A stretch of 64,000 nt of DNA, taken from contig NZ_JABMLE010000003.1 of assembly GCF_013205025.1 (NCBI RefSeq), positions 1 to 64,000 of the forward strand. Direction: 5' to 3'. Shown piece after piece: positions 8,439-17,691 of the stretch; position 1 is the first letter of the stretch, and every line of letters starts with the position of its first letter. Under the pieces are notes generated by a model, which saw nothing but the letters and a program-made list of their open reading frames with translations, was not told the origin of the DNA and made no database searches. The DNA is from Rathayibacter sp. VKM Ac-2857. GTDB lineage: Bacteria > Actinomycetota > Actinomycetes > Actinomycetales > Microbacteriaceae. Position numbers and translations under genes: made by a program.

Positions 8439-9056
8439 GTGCTCGCTCTCGCCACCATCGCCGTCGACCTCGCGGCGATCTGCCTGCTCACCTTCGCGAT
8501 CTACTTCCCCCGCCACCGGCGCCGCGACCTCGTCGCCGCGTTCCTCGGCGTCAACGTCGGCGTGCTCGCCGTCTCGCTCGTGCTCGCGTCGAGCACCGTC
8601 GGCGCCGGGCTCGGCCTCGGCCTGTTCGGCGTGCTGTCGATCATCCGGCTCCGCTCGGACGAGATCGAGCAGCACGAGGTGGCCTACTACTTCTCGGCGC
8701 TCGCGATCGGCCTGATCAGCGGCCTCGGCTCCGAGCCGACCCCGCTCACCATCGGGCTGATCGCGCTGATCATCGCGGTCCTCTTCGTCGCCGACCACCC
8801 GCGGCTCTTCCGCCGCACCCGTGCGCAGACGGTGAACCTCGACAGCGCCTTCACCGACGAGGCCGCCCTGTCGGCGCACCTCGAGGCGCTGCTCGGCGGG
8901 CGGGTCCGGCACGTGCAGATCCGCCAGCTCGATCTCGTCAACGACACCACCCTGGTCGACGTCCGCTACGACGCCCCGGAGGCGGTCGCCCGCCGCGGCG
9001 GCCGGCACGACGACCTGGTCACGGTCGCGACGCCGGTCCAGCGGAGCGCGCGATGA
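8439..9056 (+). CDS. DUF4956 family membrane protein
   Basis: A 205-residue protein with about four hydrophobic segments in residues 1-125 and a soluble C-terminal domain of about 75 residues. The segment LFGVLSIIRLRSDEIEQHEV between membrane spans matches the conserved DUF4956 loop. Start is GTG at 8439 with CTGGAG upstream. It overlaps the VTC-domain gene by four bases (ATGA) and heads a three-gene operon. DUF4956 proteins are commonly found next to VTC-domain proteins; the biochemical role is not established. Confidence 0.88.
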   Translation: MLALATIAVDLAAICLLTFAIYFPRHRRRDLVAAFLGVNVGVLAVSLVLASSTVGAGLGLGLFGVLSIIRLRSDEIEQHEVAYYFSALAIGLISGLGSEPTPLTIGLIALIIAVLFVADHPRLFRRTRAQTVNLDSAFTDEAALSAHLEALLGGRVRHVQIRQLDLVNDTTLVDVRYDAPEAVARRGGRHDDLVTVATPVQRSAR

Positions 9057-9874
9057 CCGCCGTGACCGAGCGGCTCGACTCCTTCGCCGCGATCGCGCTG
9101 CCCGAGCTCGTCGAGCGGGCCTCCCTGCTCACCCGGGTCGACCGCAAGTACCTGATCCCGGCCGATGCTCTCGACAGCGTGCTGGCCGCGCTCGACCCGA
9201 GGACGCGCACGCTCGAGATCGACGGACGCCGTCACTTCGACTACGAATCGGTGTACTTCGACACCCCCTCGCTCGAGAGCTACCGGCTCGCGGTGCACGG
9301 GCGGCGGCGGCGCTTCAAGATCCGCACCCGCACCTACCTCGATGCGGGCGAGAGCTACCTCGAGGTGAAGACCCGGGGCGCGCGCAGCAGCACCGTGAAG
9401 GAGCGGATCGGCTACCGCCCCGAGGAGCGCGCCGTGCTCACCGCGGAGGGGCTCGCCTACGTCGACGAGACGCTCGCGGCGACCGGGATCGCGCTCGACT
9501 CCGCGACCCTGGGGCCCGTGCTCTCGACGGAGTACGCGCGCACCACGCTCTTCCTCCCCGGCTCGGCGACCCGGGCCACCATCGACACCCGGCTGCTCTG
9601 GCGCCTGCACGGCCCGGCCGGCCGGACGCTCGAGCGGCCCGCGGTCGTGGTCGTCGAGACCAAGTCGGCGGCGCGCGCCTCCGAGGTGGACCGCGCCCTC
9701 TGGGCGGCCGGCCACCGGCCCACGTCGCTCTCGAAGTACGGGACCGGCATGGCCGCGTTCCGCGCCGACCTCCCCGCGAACAAGTGGAACCGCACCCTGC
9801 ACCGCCACTTCGACCGCATCCCCGCCACCCGCCGCCCCGCCGCCCGCGTCCCCGCCGCCGGCTCCCCCCGTTAG
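9053..9874 (+). CDS. VTC-domain protein (polyphosphate polymerase-like)
   Basis: A 273-residue protein with the VTC domain fold, a triphosphate-tunnel relative of the yeast vacuolar polyphosphate polymerase. Visible features are RVDRKYLIP near residue 22, YFDTP with many basic residues (GRRRRFKIRTRTY), LEVKTRG, VKERIGY and VVVETKS, all charged strands expected to line the tunnel. The C-terminal tail is Arg/Pro-rich. It is translationally coupled to the DUF4956 gene and followed nine bases later by a carbohydrate-binding lipoprotein. Whether it polymerises phosphate in bacteria is unknown. Confidence 0.87.
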   Translation: MTAVTERLDSFAAIALPELVERASLLTRVDRKYLIPADALDSVLAALDPRTRTLEIDGRRHFDYESVYFDTPSLESYRLAVHGRRRRFKIRTRTYLDAGESYLEVKTRGARSSTVKERIGYRPEERAVLTAEGLAYVDETLAATGIALDSATLGPVLSTEYARTTLFLPGSATRATIDTRLLWRLHGPAGRTLERPAVVVVETKSAARASEVDRALWAAGHRPTSLSKYGTGMAAFRADLPANKWNRTLHRHFDRIPATRRPAARVPAAGSPR

Positions 9875-9883
9875 GACACCGTC

Positions 9884-11704
9884 ATGCAGAACCGCACCCG
9901 CACCCTGACCGCCCTCGCCGGCCTCGGCCTCACCGGGGCCCTGCTCGCCGGCTGCAGCGCGGCCGCCGTCGCCGGATCCGCGCTCGGCACCTCGGGCTCC
10001 TCGTCCAGCGCCACCTCCGGCACCACGTCCGGCACCGACTCCGCCGGCACGACCGTGGAGGCCGTCGGCACCGCGCTCGACTCGACCGCCGCGGAGATCC
10101 TGGCCGCGAACCTCGCGGTGCACGCGACCGATCAGGCCGCGGACGCGACCTCGACGGCGATCACGCTGAGCGGCGACTCCGCCACTGTCGACGGAGACGG
10201 CGCGAGCGCCGACGGCTCCACGGTCACCATCACGGACGCCGGCACCTATGTGCTGAGCGGCAGCCTCGCCGACGGGCAGGTCGTCGTCGACACCACCGCG
10301 GAGGGGACGGTGCGGCTCGTGCTCGACGGCGTCGACGTCTCGAGCTCCACCGGGTCCGCGATCACGGTGACCGCCGCCTCCGACGTGGTGGTCGAGCTGG
10401 CCGTCGGCACGACGAACGTGCTGAGCGACACCGCCTCGTACGCCGAGGACGCGGAGTCGAACGCGGCGCTCTACAGCGCGGCCGACCTCACGATCACCGG
10501 CGACGGCGCCCTCGAGGTGCACGGCAACGGCAACGACGGCATCACCGGCAAGGACGGGCTGGTGATCCTCTCGGGCACGATCACCGTCACGGCGGCCGAC
10601 GACGGCATCCGCGGCAAGGACTACCTGGTCGTCGAGGGCGGCACGCTCTCCGTCACCTCGGGCGGCGACGGGCTGACCTCGGACGACGAGGAGGACGCGA
10701 CCGCCGGCTTCGTCTCGATCTCGGGCGGCGACCTCACCGTCGACGCGCAGGGCGACGCCGTCGTCGCGACCACCGACGTCGTGATCACCGGGGGCGTGCT
10801 CGACCTCACCGCGGGCGGCGGGAGCGGCACGCAGCTCGCGGCCGACGCCTCCGCGAAGGGGCTGAAGGCCGGCGTGATCGTCGACCTCGAGGGCGGCGAC
10901 GTCACGATCGACGCCGCGGACGACGCCGTGCACTCCGACAGCTGGGTGCACGCGAGCGCCGGAACGCTCACGCTGGCGAGCGGCGACGACGGGGTGCACG
11001 CCGACACGGCGCTGCTGCTCCACGGCGCGGACGTGGCCGTCACCTCCTCCTACGAGGGGATCGAGAGCGCGGACATCCGGATCTCGGCGGGCGAGGTCTC
11101 GGTCGTCTCGAGCGACGACGGGCTGAACGCGTCCGGCGGGACGGGCACGGACTCCGACGGCGAGTCGACCGGGACGACCACGACAGCGCAGGGACCGGGC
11201 GGCGGGATGGGCGGCGAAGGCGACGACGGCTCCGCGATCACGCTCAGCGGCGGCACGGTCACGATCGACGCCGAGGGCGACGGGTTCGACTCCAACGGCA
11301 GCGCCGTGATCAGCGGCGGCAGCCTGGTCGTGAACGGCCCGGAGGGCAGCGGCAACGGAGCGCTCGACGTGAACGGGACGCTGGTCGTCACCGGCGGCGA
11401 CGTGCTCGCGACCGGGAGCGCCGGGATGGCGGTCTCGCCGGACGCCTCGTCGACCGAGGGCTGGCTGTCGGCCGCACTCGGGTCGACGGTCGCGGCGGGC
11501 AGCGACGTGACGATCACCGCGGCGGACGGCAGCGTCGTCTCGTCCTTCACGACGTCGAAGGCGATCCAGAGCATCGTGCTCGCGAGCGCCGGGGTGACGT
11601 CGGGCGCGACCTACACGGTGAGCGTCGACGGAGCGACCGGCACCACGGTGACGGCGGGCGAGGCGGCGGCGGCCGGGACGGGCGGGGGCGGCGGGCGGCG
11701 CTGA
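9884..11704 (+). CDS. Carbohydrate-binding domain lipoprotein (Cthe_2159/DUF4353-like beta-helix)
   Basis: A 606-residue lipoprotein: signal peptide with lipobox LLAGC (Cys23), a Ser/Thr-rich linker (about 30-60), then a long run of short beta-strand repeats with GDG, DDGI and ADDAV turns, the pattern of the parallel beta-helix family of Cthe_2159, which binds acidic plant polysaccharides. A Gly-rich tail (GTGGGGGRR) ends it. It is the last gene of the DUF4956-VTC operon, a known recurring association. It probably sits on the outer face of the membrane, possibly binding pectin-like or cell-wall polymers. Confidence 0.85.
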   Translation: MQNRTRTLTALAGLGLTGALLAGCSAAAVAGSALGTSGSSSSATSGTTSGTDSAGTTVEAVGTALDSTAAEILAANLAVHATDQAADATSTAITLSGDSATVDGDGASADGSTVTITDAGTYVLSGSLADGQVVVDTTAEGTVRLVLDGVDVSSSTGSAITVTAASDVVVELAVGTTNVLSDTASYAEDAESNAALYSAADLTITGDGALEVHGNGNDGITGKDGLVILSGTITVTAADDGIRGKDYLVVEGGTLSVTSGGDGLTSDDEEDATAGFVSISGGDLTVDAQGDAVVATTDVVITGGVLDLTAGGGSGTQLAADASAKGLKAGVIVDLEGGDVTIDAADDAVHSDSWVHASAGTLTLASGDDGVHADTALLLHGADVAVTSSYEGIESADIRISAGEVSVVSSDDGLNASGGTGTDSDGESTGTTTTAQGPGGGMGGEGDDGSAITLSGGTVTIDAEGDGFDSNGSAVISGGSLVVNGPEGSGNGALDVNGTLVVTGGDVLATGSAGMAVSPDASSTEGWLSAALGSTVAAGSDVTITAADGSVVSSFTTSKAIQSIVLASAGVTSGATYTVSVDGATGTTVTAGEAAAAGTGGGGGRR

Positions 11705-11772
11705 CCGCCGCGCGGCTCGGCCGACGGGAGACGCGCGCTCCGGCGTCGGCTGCACGGCCGCTGACCCTGCGG

Positions 11773-12023
11773 TGGGCGGATCTCGATCAGCCCGCTGCGC
11801 AGCATGCTGGTCGAGTAGCCCCGGAGGGGCGTATCGAGACCCCGCGTGCAGACGGTGGGGGATCTCGATACGCCCGCTGCGCGGGCTACTCGATCAGCAT
11901 GAAATGACGCGGCGCAGCCGTCCGATCAGCAAGGAACGACGCGGCGCAGCCGTCCGATCGGCAGGGAACGACGCGGCGCAGCCGTCCGATCAGCAAGGAA
12001 GGACGCGGCGCAGCCGTCCGATC
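11773..12023. repeat. REPIN-like element plus 32-bp tandem array
   Basis: A degenerate half-element at 11773-11805 is followed by a complete 99-bp short-class element at 11803-11901 (G-type left end, A-type right end). Next come four units containing GACGCGGCGCAGCCGTCCGA at 11906, 11938, 11970 and 12002, exactly 32 bp apart. The array units resemble decayed outer half-elements (TCCGATCAGCA is similar to TCGATCAGCAT). The 3' ends of two convergent genes flank the stretch. Confidence 0.88.
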
Positions 12024-12040
12024 AGGAGGATGCGGAGGGG

Positions 12041-14545
12041 CTACGGGCCCGTCAGCACCTCGGGCTCCGGGGTCATCGAGATGGTGGGGATGGAGGCCGT
12101 GATGACGGTGCCGTCCGAGCGGCGGGTGCCCTCGATGTCGGAGGTGGTCGGCGCGCCGGTCAGGCGCGGGCCCTGGTGGCCGAGGCCGACGCGGACCGGG
12201 TTGCCGGACTCGACGTGCACGCGCTCGCCGCGGACGGTGATCGCCGCGGCGTCGCCGGACTCGACGGTCAGCAGCACCGACTCCTGGGTCACCTCGACCC
12301 GCACCCGCGTGCCGTGCAGCGTGATGCGGAAGGCCAGGCGGTCCCAGTCGTCGGGGAGGCGCGGGTCGAGCGTGATCCGCCCGCCGTGGTCGCGCATCCC
12401 GCCGAAGCCGTAGACCAGGGCGCTCCAGACTCCGCCGGTCGAGGCGACGTGGATGCCGTCGGCCGTGTTGCGGTGCAGGTCGGCGAGGTCGACGAACAGC
12501 GCGGAGAGGAAGTAGTGCCGCGACAGCTCGCTGTAGCCGACCTCGGCCGCGATGATCGACTGCACGACCGCCGAGAGCGTCGAGTCACCGGTGGTCAGCG
12601 CGTCGTAGTACTCGAAGTCGGCGCGCTTCTGCTCCGCCGTGAACTCGTTGCCCTGCAGCAGCAAGGCGAGCACGACGTCCGCCTGCTTGAGCACCTGGAA
12701 GCGGTAGATCACCAGCGGGTGGAAGTGCAGCAGCAGCGGGCGCTTGGTCGCCGGGGTGTTCTCGAGGTCCCACAGCTCCTTCTCGAGGAACGCCGCGTCC
12801 TGCGGGTGGATGCCGGCGCGCGCGTCGAAGGGGATGTGCATCTTGTCGGCCGCGCGGGCCCACTCGATGACCTCGTCCTCGTCCAGCAGCAGCCGGGCGA
12901 CCATCCGCTCGTAGGCCGACGGCTCGACGGCCTTCAGCAGCTCGACGGCGCGGGCGGCCGCGCGCAGGTTCGAACGGGCCATCACGTTCGTGTACAGGTT
13001 GTCGTTGACGACCGTCGTGTACTCGTCCGGCCCGGTGACGCCGTGGATGTGGAAGTGGTCGTCGCCGTTGCTGCGCCAGAAGCCCAGGTCGGCCCACATC
13101 CGCGCGGTCTCGACCAGGATGTCGATCGCGCCGCGGGCGAGGAAGTCGTCGTCGCCGGTCGCGCCCACGTACTGCATCAGCGCATACGAGATGTCGGCGT
13201 CGATGTGGTACTGCGCGGTGCCGGCGGCGTAGTACGCCGACGACTCCTGGCCGTTGATGGTGCGCCAGGGGAAGAGCGCGCCGCGCTGGTTGAGCTCGGC
13301 CGCGCGCGAGCGGGCCGCCTCGAGCATGTTCTGGCGGAAGCGCAGGGCATTCCGCGCCACGAGCGGCGCCGTGTAGCTGAGGAACGGGAGGACGTAGACC
13401 TCGGTGTCCCAGAAGTAGTGGCCGCCGTAGCCGGAGCCCGAGACGCCCTTGGCCGCGACGCCGCCGCCGTCGGTGCGCGCGGTCGACTGCGCGAGCTGGA
13501 AGAGGTTCCACCGGGTGGCCTGCTGGACCGCGGGCTGGCCGTCGATCTGCACGTCGGAGCGGACCCAGAAGTCGTCGAGCCACTCGCGCTGCTTGGTGAA
13601 CTGCTCCTCCACCGGGGTCTCGCGGGCGCGGTCGAGCGTGCGGTCGCAGCGGTCGGCGAGCTCGCGCACGGGGACGCCGCGCGACGTGTGGTAGGTCAGC
13701 GTCTTCACCAGGCGCACCGGCACGCCGGCCTTCGCCTTCACGCGGTAGACGTGCTTGGCGAGGTCGTCGTCGATCTGGGAGGTCTGGTCCCACTCGTTCT
13801 CGGTCTCGAGCACGTGCTCGGCACCGCAGGCGACGGTCATCCGGGAGTTGGTGGTGCGGTAGCCGAGCAGGTAGCGCGTGCCGCTGACCCGCTTGAGCTG
13901 CGGCTGCAGCACCCGGTCCTCGAACGACTCGGCCTTGCGCGGGTCGAAGCCGGCGGCCTCGCTGCCCGAGGGCGCGTGGTACTCGTCGACGCCGTCCTGG
14001 CGGTTGAGGATCTGGCTCGAGATCAGCACGGAGGCGTCGTGGTCGAGCATCTCGACCTCGTAGTCGAGGATCGCGAGGTGGCGGTCGGTGAAGGAGACCA
14101 GGCGGCGCGAGCGGATCAGCACGCGCTTGCCCGAGGGGGTGCGCCACTCCAGCTCGCGGGTGAGCACGCCGTTGGCGAAGTCGAGGCGGCGCGTGTACGC
14201 GAGGACGTCGGCCTCGCTCAGCACGAACGGCTCGTCGTCGACGTAGAGGCGGATGATCTTCGCGTCCGGCACGTTGACGATGGTCTGGCCGACGCGGGCG
14301 AAGCCGAACGCCTCCTCCGCGTGCCGGATGGGCCAGGTCTCGTGGAAGCCGTTGATGAAGGTGCCGTAGGCGTAGCCGTCGCGGCCCTCCTCGACGTTGC
14401 CGCGCAGGCCCAGGTAGCCGTTGCCGGTGGCGAAGAGCGTCTCGGTGCGACCCTGCAGCTCGGTGGCGAACTCGGTCTCGATCAGGGCCCACTCGTCGAC
14501 CGGGAAGCGGTTGCGGTCGAGCGGGTCGGAGGTGATGGGGTTCAT
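12041..14545 (-). CDS. Glycoside hydrolase family 65 disaccharide phosphorylase
   Basis: An 834-residue GH65 enzyme that phosphorolyses an alpha-linked disaccharide (maltose, trehalose or kojibiose) to beta-glucose 1-phosphate and a sugar. The N-terminal beta-sandwich (about 10-300), (alpha/alpha)6 barrel (about 350-740) and small C-terminal domain are present. FWDTEVYVLPFL, HIHGVTGPDEYTTVVNDN (containing the catalytic Glu) and the phosphate-loop region FFLSALFVDL-like STGGVWSALVYGFGG are visible. Start ATG 14545 overlaps the stop of the upstream phosphoglucomutase gene, so its product is passed directly to the next enzyme in the operon. Exact substrate cannot be read from sequence. Confidence 0.93.
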   Translation of the reverse strand: MNPITSDPLDRNRFPVDEWALIETEFATELQGRTETLFATGNGYLGLRGNVEEGRDGYAYGTFINGFHETWPIRHAEEAFGFARVGQTIVNVPDAKIIRLYVDDEPFVLSEADVLAYTRRLDFANGVLTRELEWRTPSGKRVLIRSRRLVSFTDRHLAILDYEVEMLDHDASVLISSQILNRQDGVDEYHAPSGSEAAGFDPRKAESFEDRVLQPQLKRVSGTRYLLGYRTTNSRMTVACGAEHVLETENEWDQTSQIDDDLAKHVYRVKAKAGVPVRLVKTLTYHTSRGVPVRELADRCDRTLDRARETPVEEQFTKQREWLDDFWVRSDVQIDGQPAVQQATRWNLFQLAQSTARTDGGGVAAKGVSGSGYGGHYFWDTEVYVLPFLSYTAPLVARNALRFRQNMLEAARSRAAELNQRGALFPWRTINGQESSAYYAAGTAQYHIDADISYALMQYVGATGDDDFLARGAIDILVETARMWADLGFWRSNGDDHFHIHGVTGPDEYTTVVNDNLYTNVMARSNLRAAARAVELLKAVEPSAYERMVARLLLDEDEVIEWARAADKMHIPFDARAGIHPQDAAFLEKELWDLENTPATKRPLLLHFHPLVIYRFQVLKQADVVLALLLQGNEFTAEQKRADFEYYDALTTGDSTLSAVVQSIIAAEVGYSELSRHYFLSALFVDLADLHRNTADGIHVASTGGVWSALVYGFGGMRDHGGRITLDPRLPDDWDRLAFRITLHGTRVRVEVTQESVLLTVESGDAAAITVRGERVHVESGNPVRVGLGHQGPRLTGAPTTSDIEGTRRSDGTVITASIPTISMTPEPEVLTGP

Positions 14546-15321
14546 GCGGCGTCCTCGGGGGCGGGGGCGGAGGGGAGGAAGGGGAGCAGTTCGGCCAGGT
14601 CGTCGACCACGATGTCGGCGCCGTGCTCGAGCAGGGTGTCGCGGCCGACGCCGCGGTCGACGCCGACGACGAGGCCGAAGGCGCCCGCGCGGCCGGCGGC
14701 GACGCCGGAGTGGGCGTCCTCCACGACGACGCACTCGGCGGCGGTGAGCCCGAGCAGCTGCGCGGCGTGCAGGTAGGTGTCCGGCGCGGGCTTGCCGGCG
14801 ATCGAGTCGCGGGCGGCGAGGAGCCCGTCGACGACGACCTCGAAGCGGTCGCGGATCCCGGCGGCCTCGAGCACCGGCACGCCGTTGCGGGAGGAGGTGA
14901 CGACGGCGACCTCGACGCCCGCGGCGATCGCGGCGTCGACGAGGGCGAGCGAGCCGGGGTACGGGGCGACGCCGTTCTCGGCGAGGGTCTGGTTGAAGGC
15001 GTCGTTCTTGCGGTTGCCGAGCCCGCAGACGGTCTCGAGCGCGGGGTCGTCGCTCGGCGCGCCCTTGGGGAGCGTGATGCCGCGCGAGGCGAGGAGCGCC
15101 CGGACGCCGTCGTAGCGGGGGCGGCCGTCGATGTACCGGAAGTAGTCGGCGTCGGTGTAGCCCCCGGCGATGCCGCGCGACTCGAGGTACGGCGCGAAGA
15201 GACGGGCCCAGGCCTGCATGTGCACGTCGGCGGTGGGGGTGAGCACCCCGTCGAGGTCGAAGAGCAGCGCCTTCGCCCGGCCGAGGGCGGAGGCGTCGGG
15301 GCGCGTCGGTGAAGCAGTCAC
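14542..15321 (-). CDS. Beta-phosphoglucomutase (HAD superfamily)
   Basis: A 259-residue HAD-family hydrolase/mutase. Motif I is LLFDLDGVLTPTA, motif II VVTSSRNG, with Lys in IAGKPAPDTY and motif IV VVEDAHSGVAAG. The cap domain lies between motifs I and II. It probably converts beta-glucose 1-phosphate from the coupled GH65 phosphorylase to glucose 6-phosphate. GTG at 15321 is chosen because AGAGG lies upstream; another GTG at 15348 would add nine residues. The ATGA overlap with the GH65 gene indicates coupling. Confidence 0.88.
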   Translation of the reverse strand: MTASPTRPDASALGRAKALLFDLDGVLTPTADVHMQAWARLFAPYLESRGIAGGYTDADYFRYIDGRPRYDGVRALLASRGITLPKGAPSDDPALETVCGLGNRKNDAFNQTLAENGVAPYPGSLALVDAAIAAGVEVAVVTSSRNGVPVLEAAGIRDRFEVVVDGLLAARDSIAGKPAPDTYLHAAQLLGLTAAECVVVEDAHSGVAAGRAGAFGLVVGVDRGVGRDTLLEHGADIVVDDLAELLPFLPSAPAPEDAA

Positions 15322-15390
15322 AGCGGGGAGGACCTCTGGTCGGGGCACGGGTGCGGTGGGCTCCGCCGTCGACAGGCCGTCCGCGCGGAC

Positions 15391-15438
15391 ACCGGGTATC
15401 GTATACGCCCCCCGGTCGCCGCCTGGAACCGTTTACAC
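15391..15438 (-). promoter_or_regulatory. Putative LacI-type operator and promoter for the phosphorylase operon
   Basis: GGAACCGTTTAC (15425-15436) is an imperfect palindrome around CG, like LacI-family operators. A -10-like TATACG on the minus strand lies at 15401-15406, in the partly palindromic GTATCGTATAC (15397-15407). Both lie 75-115 bases upstream of the mutase start. No LacI-family gene is in the window, so the regulator is unknown. Confidence 0.4.
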
Positions 15439-15657
15439 GTCCGACATCTGCGCGCCGCGGCGGGTCTGCGCAGCGGGTGCGCGCCGGTGGCCGCGGAGTC
15501 GCCTGCCGAACGAAGGCTGCACGACCGGATCCGCGCGTTCACGGGCGATTCCGGGCGCTCGGCCTTCGTTGCGCGGCTCGTCAGGCAGTCTGTCCGGGCG
15601 TTGCGCCCCCGAACCGACGCGGACCGGGCCCCGGCTCGGTTGCGAACCCCGATTCGC

Positions 15658-15692
15658 GTCCACTCGGTCGCGGTGCAGTCCGCGAGTGGACC
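15658..15692 (-). terminator. Candidate hairpin terminator after the siderophore importer operon
   Basis: GTCCACTC with CGCGG on the left pairs with CCGCGAGTGGAC on the right, leaving a short loop, about 95 bases beyond the last importer gene. There is no T-run. The rest of 15439-15784 shows no convincing gene: frames there lack family motifs or good starts. Confidence 0.35.
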
Positions 15693-15784
15693 CGGGATGG
15701 GCGCTGACCGGGCAGCAGGCCCCACTGCGCGTCGACTCGGCGGATCAGCGCCGCGTCAGCTGGGAGGAGACTCGGGCCGGGCGG

Positions 15785-16621
15785 TCAGCCGAGGGGCTGC
15801 AGGTCGGCCTCGTCCGGGCCGGTGGTCAAGCGGTGGCGGCCGAGCGGGAGCATCAGCGGGGTGCCGGAGGTGGGGTCGGTGATGATGCGGCTGTCCAGGC
15901 CGAAGACGGCGCGGACGGTGTCCTCGGTCAGGACCTCGGCGGGGGTGCCGGCGGCGTGCACGGTGCCGCCGGCCAGGGCGACGAGGTGGTCGGAGTAGCG
16001 GGCCGCGAGGTTCAGGTCGTGCAGCACCATCACGACGGTCGTGCCGCGGTTGCGGTTGAGGTCGACGAGCAGGTCGAGCACCTCGACCTGGTGGCTGACG
16101 TCGAGGAAGGTGGTCGGCTCGTCCAGCAGCAGCAGGTCGGTCTCCTGGGCGAGGGCCATCGCGATCCAGACCCGCTGGCGCTGGCCGCCGCTGAGCTCGT
16201 CGACGGCGCGGTCGGCGAGGGCGGCGGTGTCGGTCGCGTCGAGCGCCGTGGCGACGGCCTCGTCGTCGTGCGCGTTCCAGCGGCTGAGGATGCCCTGGTG
16301 CGGGTGGCGGCCGCGGCCGACGAGGTCGGCGACGGTGATCCCCTCCGGAGCGATCGGCGACTGCGGCAGCAGGCCCAGCGTGCGGGCGAGCTGCTTCGCC
16401 GGCGTCCTGTGCACCGCCTTGCCGTCGAGCAGCACGGTGCCGGCGCGCGGGGCCAGCAGTCGCGACATCGAGCGCAGGAGCGTCGACTTGCCGCAGGCGT
16501 TCGCGCCGACGATCGCGGTGATCCGGCCGGGCGGGACGACGAGGTCGAGGCCCTCGACGACGGTCCGGTCGCCGTAGCCCAGGGTGAGCGCGTCGACGGT
16601 GAGGGTGTGCTCGGCGGTCAC
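15785..16621 (-). CDS. Siderophore ABC transporter ATP-binding protein (FepC/FhuC type)
   Basis: A 278-residue ATPase. Walker A is GANACGKST (note N-A-C in place of the usual P/S-G-G), the Q-loop is LLPQSP, the signature LSGGQRQR, Walker B LLLLDEPT and the switch His is in VVMVLHDLN. It powers import of ferric siderophores with the two FecCD permeases upstream. GTG at 16621 overlaps the stop of the preceding permease. It closes a four-gene operon that starts with the binding protein. Confidence 0.95.
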   Translation of the reverse strand: MTAEHTLTVDALTLGYGDRTVVEGLDLVVPPGRITAIVGANACGKSTLLRSMSRLLAPRAGTVLLDGKAVHRTPAKQLARTLGLLPQSPIAPEGITVADLVGRGRHPHQGILSRWNAHDDEAVATALDATDTAALADRAVDELSGGQRQRVWIAMALAQETDLLLLDEPTTFLDVSHQVEVLDLLVDLNRNRGTTVVMVLHDLNLAARYSDHLVALAGGTVHAAGTPAEVLTEDTVRAVFGLDSRIITDPTSGTPLMLPLGRHRLTTGPDEADLQPLG

Positions 16622-17691
16622 AGGGACCCTCCCGATCGGTTGCTGCGGACGATGAGGTAGATCAGGTACGGCGCGCCGAGCACACCGGTGACGACACCGA
16701 CCGGGTAGCGCAGGCCCAGCGCGTACTGCCCGACGAGGTCGGCGACGAGCACGAGCAGCGCGCCGACCAGGGCCGACGGGATCAGCAGCGAGCGGCCGGG
16801 GCCGACCAGCCGGGCGGCGATCGGGCCGGAGAGGAAGGCGACGAACGCGATCGGGCCGGCCGCCGCGGTCGCGAAGGCGATCAGGCCGACCGCGGCGACG
16901 ATGACGACGAGGCGCGTGCGATTCACCCGGATGCCGAGCGCGGAGGCGGTGTCGTCGCCGAGCTGGGTGCCGGAGAGGTCGCGCGAGCGGGCGAGCAGCA
17001 CCGGGGTGAGGACGACGACGGCGATCAGCACCGGGACGACCTCGGCCCAGCGCGCTCCGTTCAGGCTGCCGGTCAGCCAGCGGCTGGCCTCCTGGAAGTC
17101 GAAGGCGGCGGCGCGGGAGAGCACGTAGGCGGTGACGCTGTCGAGCATCGCCGCGACGCCGATCCCGATCAGGATCAGCCGGGTGCCCGCCACTCCGCTG
17201 CGGTAGGAGAGCGCGTAGACGACGAGTGCGACCAGGAGGCCGGCCGAGATCGCGAGGACCGAGACCTGCGTCGCTCCGAGCGAGAGCGTGACGATGGCGA
17301 AGGCTGCGGCGGCGCTCGCCCCGGCGCTGATGCCGATGATGTCGGGGCTGGCCAGCGGATTGCGGAGCATGGTCTGGAAGCTGACGCCGCCGAGGCCGAA
17401 GCAGAGGCCGACGAGCAGGCCGAGGATCGCGCGCGGCAGGCGCAGGCGCCCGACCGTGAAGGAGGCTCCGGGGACCTGCTCGCCGAGGATCACCCGGACG
17501 ACCTCGGACGGCGAGTAGATCGTCTGCCCGACGATCAGCGAGACGGCGAAGACGACGACGAGCAGCGCCACGAGCACGGCGACGACGGCGCGGCGACGGC
17601 GACCGCGACGGCGGCGGCCGGCCGCGACGGCGAGCGCGGTGGCGGAGGGCGCGGCGGCGCGGGCGGCCGGGCGGGACTGCACGGCGGTCAC
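16618..17691 (-). CDS. FecCD-family siderophore permease (second subunit)
   Basis: A 357-residue permease with about ten membrane spans after a strongly basic N-terminus ([10 protein letters not shown]). Family motifs include RLPRAILGLLVG, MLRNPLASPDIIGISAGA and GPIAFVAFLSG. It probably forms a heterodimer with the adjacent permease. GTG at 17691 overlaps the stop of that gene by four bases (GTGA), and its own end overlaps the ATPase start, so the whole set is translationally coupled. Confidence 0.94.
   Translation of the reverse strand: MTAVQSRPAARAAAPSATALAVAAGRRRRGRRRRAVVAVLVALLVVVFAVSLIVGQTIYSPSEVVRVILGEQVPGASFTVGRLRLPRAILGLLVGLCFGLGGVSFQTMLRNPLASPDIIGISAGASAAAAFAIVTLSLGATQVSVLAISAGLLVALVVYALSYRSGVAGTRLILIGIGVAAMLDSVTAYVLSRAAAFDFQEASRWLTGSLNGARWAEVVPVLIAVVVLTPVLLARSRDLSGTQLGDDTASALGIRVNRTRLVVIVAAVGLIAFATAAAGPIAFVAFLSGPIAARLVGPGRSLLIPSALVGALLVLVADLVGQYALGLRYPVGVVTGVLGAPYLIYLIVRSNRSGGSL

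Noticed and set aside
15439-15784. Possible small genes between the mutase promoter and the siderophore ATPase
   Set aside because: Several short frames exist in all phases but none has a convincing start, codon bias or motif.
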